Origin: Candidatus Aenigmatarchaeota archaeon
Lineage (GTDB): Archaea; Aenigmatarchaeota; Aenigmatarchaeia; QMZP01
DNA length: 24,148 bases
NCBI GenBank assembly: GCA_017609225.1
Contig: JAFCEK010000007.1
Location: forward strand, 1 to 24,148
Direction of reading: 5' to 3'
The notes under the pieces were generated by a model. It worked only from the letters and a program-made list of their open reading frames with translations, did not search any database and was not told the origin of the DNA. Numbering within the stretch: the first letter of the stretch is position 1; the number at the start of each line of letters is the position of its first letter. Position numbers and translations under genes: made by a program. This document shows, one piece after another, positions 19,809-24,148 of this stretch.

Positions 19809-20159
19809 TTATAAGTTTTCAGGTAGGGTTTCTGCAAATGCCCGGAGTTCCCTGGCGATCTTCTCATCCAGCCCATTACATGGATTAATGTCAGGTATAT
19901 CCAGAACATATATCTGCTTTCCGTTTGTTCTGTAATTTTTTAACCCGGATTTGACATCTGCTGTAACAGCTATAACATCTGCCCAGTCAACAACAGACTG
20001 TGAAAGCTGCTCTGCCGGAGCGCCGCTCTCTGTTTTAAGGCCTGCACAGCGTGTGCCGGCTGCTTTGTATATGCCGGGGAACCTGCGGGCGCACCTCAGG
20101 CTTCTGGTTTCGCCTGCATAATCCACAAACAAAACATTCAGCGGCTTCCTGCCTGCCAT
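19809..20159 (-). CDS. Low-molecular-weight phosphatase-like protein lacking the catalytic Cys
   Basis: The 116-residue protein follows the LMW protein-tyrosine-phosphatase fold: KPLNVLFVDYAGETRSLRCA aligns with the usual VLFVC-x5-R-S P-loop, and WADVIAVTADVKSGLKNY and KQIYVLDIPDINPCNG match the later strands and general-acid loop seen in short archaeal relatives. The nucleophile Cys position holds Asp13, while Arg19 and Ser20 are kept. It should therefore bind but not dephosphorylate a phospho-ligand by the standard route. A redox or arsenate reductase role is also unlikely without that Cys. It lies between eS24 and Spt4 but may have its own promoter. Confidence 0.72.
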   Translation of the reverse strand: MAGRKPLNVLFVDYAGETRSLRCARRFPGIYKAAGTRCAGLKTESGAPAEQLSQSVVDWADVIAVTADVKSGLKNYRTNGKQIYVLDIPDINPCNGLDEKIARELRAFAETLPENL

Positions 20160-20207
20160 AATAAAATGTTAAGGGTTAAATTTTTATATTTGAAATTCAG
20201 TCAAGAA

Positions 20208-20399
20208 TCATTTTGCCCATATGCAGTACTTTCCCGGGGCCTTTATTCCCATAAATTTGGCAACCTCTGAATTTTCAGGGTCGTTTATGAAAACCTTTCC
20301 CTTCCAGCTTCTGGAGAAGCTGGACTGGTTGCATACAGGGCATACCTTGCCCTCTACAAATCTCTTGCAGTGCCTGCAAACCTTTTCTTTCTGGACCAT
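20208..20399 (-). CDS. spt4: Transcription elongation factor Spt4 (RpoE'')
   Basis: The 63-residue protein is Spt4, which with Spt5 clamps RNA polymerase for processive elongation. Four Cys form the zinc site: Cys8 and Cys11 (KVCRHCKRF), Cys20 and Cys23 (VCPVCNQSS). The core continues with FSRSWKGKVFINDPENSEVA and ends PGKYCIWAK. ATG 20399 is preferred over a start at 20432 because the extra residues are encoded by the upstream repeat block. In archaea spt4 is normally close behind rpoE'; here 190 bases of repeats lie between. Confidence 0.92.
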   Translation of the reverse strand: MVQKEKVCRHCKRFVEGKVCPVCNQSSFSRSWKGKVFINDPENSEVAKFMGIKAPGKYCIWAK

Positions 20400-20403
20400 A
20401 TAC

Positions 20404-20589
20404 CTCGCCTTGCAAACTGTAACGGAAACCACTTGTTCATCCAGTGTTAGTGGTCAAACTCTTACTTTCGCCTTGCAAACTGTAACGGGGACAGCTATAT
20501 GCTCAGTGCATACTGTCTTTGATGTTAGCTGTCGTTTTATGCTTCGCCTTGCAATCTGTAACGGAAACCGCTTTGTTATCAGTTGAAAT
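20404..20589. repeat. Three-copy tandem repeat with hairpins between rpoE' and spt4
   Basis: CGCCTTGCAAACTGTAACGG occurs at 20406, 20469 and 20545 (third copy with one change, AATC), spaced 63 and 76 bases. Each is followed by a hairpin or hairpin-like stretch: CCACT/AGTGG, then GACAGCTA/TAGCTGTC (about 20490-20533), then a GTTATCAG end. Each unit reads GTAAC, then stem, then GTTA, recalling the AAC/GTT order of the cassette linkers. No gene lies inside. On the transcribed (minus) strand it would sit in the mRNA between rpoE' and spt4. Confidence 0.75.
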
Positions 20590-21186
20590 CTACTTGCTCT
20601 TCTTTGCGGGTTTTTCCTCCTTTGAGGCAGACCTGGATTTTTTCTTTGCATCCTGTTTTTCTTTCTCTATCCAGGACAGCACGCCAAGCCCGGACTGCCT
20701 TGTTGTAAGCCCGATCTTGTACTGCTTTGCTCCAAGCGATATTGATATAACCCTGGCTCTTACAATATCACCCTCTTTTATCACCCTTTTTGACTCCCTG
20801 CCTGAAAACACAGAGTTCTTTGGGTCAAAAAACACAAAATCATTCATAAGCTGGGAAACATGAATCATGCCGTCCAGCGGGCCTATTCTTACAAAAACCC
20901 CGAACTCTGTAACATCAATAACATTCCCCTTTACCAGCTCATGCATTTCAGGATAGTATATAAGCAGCTTGAACTTTACAGGATAATGGATTGCCCCGTT
21001 TCCGGGGAAAACCTTGCCCTCTCCAACCTCCTCAACAGAAACAACGCTGAGTATAACGCCCAGATCCTTGTCAATTGTGCCTTCCCATTCCTCGGCAAGG
21101 CTTTCAATCACAGCCTTTTCCATGGGAAGATTGAACTTCATGGGCGGAACCCTTATCTTGTCCCTTACAGTTAGTATTTTGTACAT
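20590..21186 (-). CDS. rpoE1: RNA polymerase subunit Rpo7 (RpoE', Rpb7-like)
   Basis: The 198-residue protein is the stalk subunit that pairs with Rpo4 and binds the nascent RNA. It begins MYKILTVRDKIRVPPMKFNL, has the RNP-like tip domain (SVVSVEEVGEGKVFPGNGAI), and then an S1/OB domain (GNVIDVTEFGVFVRIGPLDG, MIHVSQLMNDFVFF) ending RVISISLGAKQYKIGLTTRQ. An unusual C-terminal Lys/Ser/Glu tail (KKKSRSASKEEKPAKKSK) follows, similar in kind to the tails of eS24 and eS31. A TATA-like box ACTTAATTAAGG lies about 32 bases upstream of the start. Confidence 0.95.
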   Translation of the reverse strand: MYKILTVRDKIRVPPMKFNLPMEKAVIESLAEEWEGTIDKDLGVILSVVSVEEVGEGKVFPGNGAIHYPVKFKLLIYYPEMHELVKGNVIDVTEFGVFVRIGPLDGMIHVSQLMNDFVFFDPKNSVFSGRESKRVIKEGDIVRARVISISLGAKQYKIGLTTRQSGLGVLSWIEKEKQDAKKKSRSASKEEKPAKKSK

Positions 21187-21283
21187 AAAATCCGGCCTGT
21201 TTCCCGAACTACCTTAATTAAGTAATAATTAACAGAAGGCAGCTATATAAATATTATCCAAAAATGCTTATAAATATGATTTT

Positions 21284-21474
21284 TCAGGGTTCGGTTTCAT
21301 ATCCGCAGTTCATGCATTTTTTTCTTGTCCTGATTTCCATCCCCGGTGCTGGCGTGTAGAATCCATCCTCAGGCACAGGAACAAAATCCTCATGGAAAAG
21401 AAGGCCATACGGTCTTTAATCTCCACAATAGGCTTAAGAGCTGACTCACACACAGGGCAGATTTCCTCATCCAT
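21284..21474 (-). pseudogene. Small zinc-ribbon protein gene with a frameshift
   Basis: From ATG 21474, one frame gives MDEEICPVCESALKPIVEIK. After a shift near 21405-21412 a second frame gives PYGLLFHEDFVPVPEDG, then FYTPAPGMEIRTRKKCMNCG and YETEP to the TGA at 21284-21286. Joined, they form one protein of about 63 residues with a CPVC and a CMNC pair, the two halves of a zinc ribbon. The length between start and stop is 3n+2, so one base is missing or two are extra. The change could be a real inactivation, programmed frameshifting or an assembly error. No strong promoter was seen. Confidence 0.7.
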
Positions 21475-21504
21475 TAATTTTTATTGGCCAAAAATTTTAA
21501 AAAT

Positions 21505-22413
21505 TTAAGCCCCGGTTGCAAACTCGCTTCTTATTTTTACCACAAAATATGCACCGATTAATATAAGGGCAGAGCCTGCCAGCTGCAGCACAGGGGCAGG
21601 CTCCCCGAATATTGCAATGCCAAGCAGAAGGCTTATCACAGGGGCAAGCAGCAGGATTGTGCCTGCCTTTGAAACATTTATCAGCTTTATGCTGAAATAC
21701 CAGAAGAACACATACATGAAGAGTATTGCTGTTGAGATGAAAAGGTTGGCCCACTGCTGGGCTGTCAATGATAAAAGCAGGTCAGCCTTTCCAAGCATGC
21801 CCACCGCTATAAACAGAAATATGGCTCCAATAAACATTCTCCCAAAGCTTACAACAAAGTTGCTTTCCCCCTTCAGCATAACCCTCCTTGCCGCAACATT
21901 CTCCACAGCCCAGAAAAACGTGGCTCCGAGAACCAGGAGGTCTCCAAGCCCCGGGTTTGCCCAGAACACATCAGGAGGTATCTGTGTTATGTATATAAGC
22001 ACTGCACCTGCAAACATCATAACCAGGGCATAAAACTGTTTTTTTGAAACCCTTTCCCTGAGGAAAGGAACAGCAAGCGCTGTTATAAATATGGGCAGCG
22101 TTTTGTGCAGGAATGCTGCCCTGCCTCCGGTTGTGAATTTAAGCCCTGTGAAAAACAAAAGAAATGCCATTGCTCCGCCAACAAGCCCGATAAAAACAAG
22201 GTATCTCCATCTAACCTTCCGGAAGCTTACAATGCCCTTTCTGCTCTGAACAAGTGCAAGAACAAGGAAAACAATTCCTATTATAAGCGCCCTTACAGCA
22301 GTAAAAACAGCGGGGTCAAGCCCCACAACGAAAATTTTGTTGATGGGTATTGCAAATCCTGAAACTATTGCTGTGCAGACTGCAAAAACCGTTCCCCAGA
22401 GCTCCCTGTTCAT
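21505..22413 (-). CDS. EamA/DMT-family transporter
   Basis: The 302-residue protein has ten predicted membrane helices in two EamA repeats of about 140 residues, beginning near residue 8 (TVFAVCTAIVSGFAIPINKI) and 154 (PGLGDLLVLGATFFWAVENV). Each repeat has the family's tight helix packing and conserved Gly/Pro/Trp pattern (PVISLLLGIAIFGEPAPVLQ in the second). DMT transporters export or take up small metabolites such as amino acids, nucleotides or drugs; substrate cannot be read from sequence. It begins four bases before the end of hypA, so the genes overlap and are probably co-transcribed, though a functional link to hydrogenase is not evident. Confidence 0.88.
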   Translation of the reverse strand: MNRELWGTVFAVCTAIVSGFAIPINKIFVVGLDPAVFTAVRALIIGIVFLVLALVQSRKGIVSFRKVRWRYLVFIGLVGGAMAFLLFFTGLKFTTGGRAAFLHKTLPIFITALAVPFLRERVSKKQFYALVMMFAGAVLIYITQIPPDVFWANPGLGDLLVLGATFFWAVENVAARRVMLKGESNFVVSFGRMFIGAIFLFIAVGMLGKADLLLSLTAQQWANLFISTAILFMYVFFWYFSIKLINVSKAGTILLLAPVISLLLGIAIFGEPAPVLQLAGSALILIGAYFVVKIRSEFATGA

Positions 22414-22733
22414 CTCATCACTTTAATATTTATGCTGTCCCCATTTAAAATTTCCGCTATTCTTCCGCATTCAGGGCATCTTGCAAAATGCACATGCTCC
22501 TTTATCTCTATTTTTCCCGAGAATCCGCATTCACATCTTATTTCCACAGGAACAGGCACTATGTCCAGCTCAACGGATTCCAGCTCTGTTCCTCTGACCA
22601 TTTCATTAAAAAGCTGGGAAACCCTTTCAGGCTCCCCTTTCATAAGCCCAAGCTCTATCCTTAATTTTCCCGGTTTTTTCTTCATTCCCTTCAGCTGTTC
22701 TATTATGTGCTGAACTGCCCCGATATCATGCAT
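22410..22733 (-). CDS. hypA: Hydrogenase nickel-incorporation protein HypA
   Basis: The 107-residue protein delivers nickel to [NiFe]-hydrogenase precursors. It starts MHDIGAVQHIIEQLKG, keeping the nickel-binding N-terminal His2, with Asp3 in place of the common Glu3. The zinc site has Cys67 and Cys69 (RCECGF, one residue apart rather than the usual two) and Cys86 and Cys89 (RCPECG). Length is typical (about 110-140). It overlaps the next upstream gene by eight bases and the EamA gene by four, so the block is transcribed as one unit. HypB, HypD, HypE and HypF are not in the window. Confidence 0.9.
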   Translation of the reverse strand: MHDIGAVQHIIEQLKGMKKKPGKLRIELGLMKGEPERVSQLFNEMVRGTELESVELDIVPVPVEIRCECGFSGKIEIKEHVHFARCPECGRIAEILNGDSINIKVMR

Positions 22734-23301
22734 GCAAAGAGCCTCCCTTCCTATGCAAATCCCTTAAATATTTTATTGCTACTCTGGGAAATTTATAGTT
22801 TTCATTCATGCCCAGCCTTTTCAGATATTCCGCGGCTCTCCTGGCGAATTCCGGATTTATTTTCTCGGTTAAAACCATTCTGTGGAACACAACAAAATCG
22901 TTCTTCCCTGCATCCAGATCAGAATCAACCCACAGCCTTCCCCTCACAGGCATTAATTCAATAAAAAAACTTCTCCCCCTCCTTTCCAGCACCTTTGCTG
23001 GAAACGCAAGGCACACAAAATTCCCCTCACTGAATTTTTTCCTGTTGTGCTCAAATGCATAGTATTCCCTTAAAATCCCGCTATCAAAAATTCCCTTTTC
23101 CTTCTTTTTTGCTGCCCTTTCAATCGCAGGCATCGCAACATAAAAAACCCTTCTAAGAAGCTTCAGGGGAGGCATTCTTCTGCTTCTTGCAGAATCTGCA
23201 ATCCTCTGGCTGTCTTTTTTCCCTATAAGCCCCTTTTCTTCCAGGTAACACCTGCATCCCTCTGCATACCTCAAAAAAAGCAAAAACCCATCTGCTGCCA
23301 T
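22726..23301 (-). CDS. HypC-like domain fused to an unknown N-terminal domain
   Basis: The 191-residue protein has a HypC-like OB domain at about 95-165: FVCLAFPAKVLERRGRSFFI, then VRGRLWVDSDLDAGKNDFVV and a final helix NPEFARRAAEYLKRLG. The catalytic Cys of HypC (Cys97 here, in CLAFPAKV) is normally residue 2 and becomes the free N-terminus after Met removal. Here it is internal, behind a 94-residue helical, Arg/Lys-rich domain (MAADGFLLFLRYAEGCRCYL and GKKDSQRIADSARSRRMPPL) that I do not recognise. It overlaps hypA by eight bases. It may be a HypC variant with a dedicated partner or a scaffold for HypA; it cannot act like free HypC without processing. Confidence 0.65.
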   Translation of the reverse strand: MAADGFLLFLRYAEGCRCYLEEKGLIGKKDSQRIADSARSRRMPPLKLLRRVFYVAMPAIERAAKKKEKGIFDSGILREYYAFEHNRKKFSEGNFVCLAFPAKVLERRGRSFFIELMPVRGRLWVDSDLDAGKNDFVVFHRMVLTEKINPEFARRAAEYLKRLGMNENYKFPRVAIKYLRDLHRKGGSLHA

Positions 23302-23351
23302 GTTTAGTTATAACAGATATGAATTAAAAAGCTTGAAACTTCTCCATTATT

Positions 23352-23564
23352 TCATACCCACATGTTTATGCGTTCCCATTCCTTCAGCATTTCCTCTGCC
23401 TTCTGTTTCGGGATTTTCTGGACAACAAACATGCCCTGACATACAACATAGTCGCCCGGCTTCAGCCTGAGCCGGCTGTGCGCTATTCTTTTCTCGTCCT
23501 GGAACTGGAGCAGCGCCTGCTTTCCGTCAAACTTCAGAACCTTGTGCGGCTTCGAAAGGCACAT
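23352..23564 (-). CDS. hypC: Hydrogenase maturation chaperone HypC
   Basis: The 70-residue protein starts MCLSKPHKVLKFDGKQALLQ with the conserved Cys2 and continues with RLKPGDYVVCQGMFVVQKIP and a C-terminal helix (KAEEMLKEWERINMWV). HypC carries the Fe(CN)2CO unit with HypD and keeps the large subunit open. ATG 23564 is chosen over ATGs nine and six bases upstream because only this one puts Cys at position 2. It lies 50 bases upstream of the HypC-like fusion gene and is divergent to the HycI-like protease gene. A TATA-like AAAATAAATAAGG is placed 16-28 bases upstream. Confidence 0.92.
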   Translation of the reverse strand: MCLSKPHKVLKFDGKQALLQFQDEKRIAHSRLRLKPGDYVVCQGMFVVQKIPKQKAEEMLKEWERINMWV

Positions 23565-23613
23565 AAACATCACTATACCTTATTTATTTTATGGATTTAT
23601 AAAATTGAATGTT
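23565..23613. promoter_or_regulatory. Divergent hypC / protease promoter region
   Basis: Only 49 bases separate the two starts. TTATTTATTTTATGG (about 23580-23594) gives a TATA-like box centred 27 bases before ATG 23614, and its opposite strand offers one for hypC. The two genes probably share a promoter region, which would tie the chaperone to the protease that completes maturation. Confidence 0.5.
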
Positions 23614-24039
23614 ATGAAAACAGTTGTCTGCGGCGTGGGGAATGAACTGAGAGGGGATGACTCATTCGGTCCTCTTGTGATAAAGGAGCTTGAGAAGAAA
23701 GCACTGCCTGATACGCTGCTTCTTAACTGCGGCACAGCCCCAGAGAATTTCCTGGGCAAGATAGAGAAGCTGAAGCCTGAGAAAATAATAATTCTGGATT
23801 CTGTGGAGATGGGCAAGAAGCCGGGCAGCCTGAAGGAAATCCCCCCGGAGAATATAAAAGACCATTTACTCACCACGCACAAAATCCCCCTCATTGTTTT
23901 CATAGAAAAACTGAAAAAATCCACTGATGCTGAGATTATATTCCTGGGCTGCCAGCCAAAAAGCATCGGCTTTGGAAAGGGGATAAGCAGGGAATGCAGG
24001 AAGGCTGCAAGGAAGGCTGCTGAAAATATATCTATTTAA
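23614..24039 (+). CDS. Hydrogenase maturation endopeptidase, HycI/FrhD type
   Basis: The 141-residue protein trims the C-terminal tail of the [NiFe]-hydrogenase large subunit after nickel insertion. The motif GVGNELRGDDSFGP gives Asp16, LDSVEMGKKPGS gives Asp62, and TTHKIPL gives His89; these match the three nickel-binding residues known from HycI (Asp16, Asp62, His90). Length and motifs are normal for the family. ATG 23614 is chosen over an upstream start at 23542, since that would overlap hypC and add residues before the first strand. The hydrogenase subunits it serves are not in the window. Confidence 0.92.
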   Translation: MKTVVCGVGNELRGDDSFGPLVIKELEKKALPDTLLLNCGTAPENFLGKIEKLKPEKIIILDSVEMGKKPGSLKEIPPENIKDHLLTTHKIPLIVFIEKLKKSTDAEIIFLGCQPKSIGFGKGISRECRKAARKAAENISI

Positions 24040-24064
24040 ATTGATTCCTTAATTAGTGCTTCAT

Positions 24065-24108
24065 CCACCAGTCATATGCAATTGGTTAATAAGACTGGTG
24101 GAATTGCA
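24065..24108 (+). other. Interleaved inverted repeats with pseudoknot geometry
   Basis: CCACCAGTC (24065-24073) pairs with GACTGGTGG (24093-24101), and TGCAATT (24077-24083) pairs with AATTGCA (24102-24108). The pairs are interleaved, with loops of 3 and 9 bases and no base between the second halves, the arrangement of an H-type pseudoknot with stacked helices of 9 and 7 pairs. It lies 26 bases after the protease stop codon. ATATGCAAT at 24074-24082 also resembles the cassette unit-start motif. It may act in RNA or be part of a mobile element. Confidence 0.6.
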
Positions 24109-24148
24109 CCTCGGTTGATTAGTTAATCCTGCCTTGCTTTCTCACATA

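Noticed and set aside
20404..20589. CRISPR array
   Set aside because: Only three repeats with one changed, uneven spacing (63 and 76 bases), and spacers that are hairpins sharing a pattern rather than unique sequences. No cas gene nearby.
1..24148. tRNA, rRNA, RNase P or SRP RNA genes
   Set aside because: I looked for acceptor stems with T-loop GTTCRA patterns and conserved rRNA blocks between genes and found none that fold as a tRNA. GTTCAAC at 3064 belongs to a palindrome, not a T arm.

Overview
The window is chromosomal DNA from an archaeon. Its information-processing genes are archaeal in type: a DnaG-like primase, a class I CCA-adding enzyme, aIF1A, a Dim2-like KH protein, eS31, eS24, Spt4 and Rpb7. 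TATA-like boxes lie 25-30 bases before many starts, which suggests leaderless transcripts. Small compact genes and the gene set fit a DPANN-type lineage, but I cannot name a phylum from sequence alone. The window has a partial [NiFe]-hydrogenase maturation set (HypA, HypC, a HypC-like fusion and a HycI/FrhD-type protease).

Layout. (1) 1-3000: a hairpin direct repeat, a Tat-signal protein, dnaG with an overlapping TOPRIM gene, a RelE/DUF2683 toxin-antitoxin pair and a small unknown gene. (2) About 3010-11030: an AT-rich accessory island. Single genes or gene pairs (methyltransferase plus small membrane protein, MgtE-type transporter, small membrane protein, transglutaminase-like protein, HIT protein, ArsR plus TauE/SafE permease, metallo-beta-lactamase-fold protein) are separated by structured linkers. 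It also carries a decayed IS200-type transposase. (3) 11058-16327: CBS protein, CCA-adding enzyme, HEPN/MNT pair, and a MIT-AAA Vps4-like ATPase beside a coiled-coil protein that may be ESCRT-III-like. (4) 16444-21480: pilin-like membrane protein, aIF1A, KH protein, HExxH protein, ribosomal proteins, a phosphatase-like protein without its catalytic Cys, Spt4 and Rpb7 separated by unusual repeats, and a frameshifted zinc-ribbon gene. (5) 21505-24148: EamA transporter, the hydrogenase maturation genes and a pseudoknot-like structure.

The main finding is the island. Its linkers share an architecture: an AAC core (often TATAACA), a covarying outer stem, inner hairpins, and a GTT core (often ATGTTAGTTTC). 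This is the order R''-stem-R' of integron attC sites. In several units the sequence just after a linker is complementary to the sequence just before the next linker. The two would become the arms of one hairpin if that unit were excised as a circle. This is what an integron-like cassette array without a local integrase would look like. No integrase is present in the window, and the sites are not textbook attC, so the assignment is an inference. Tests are given in the findings.
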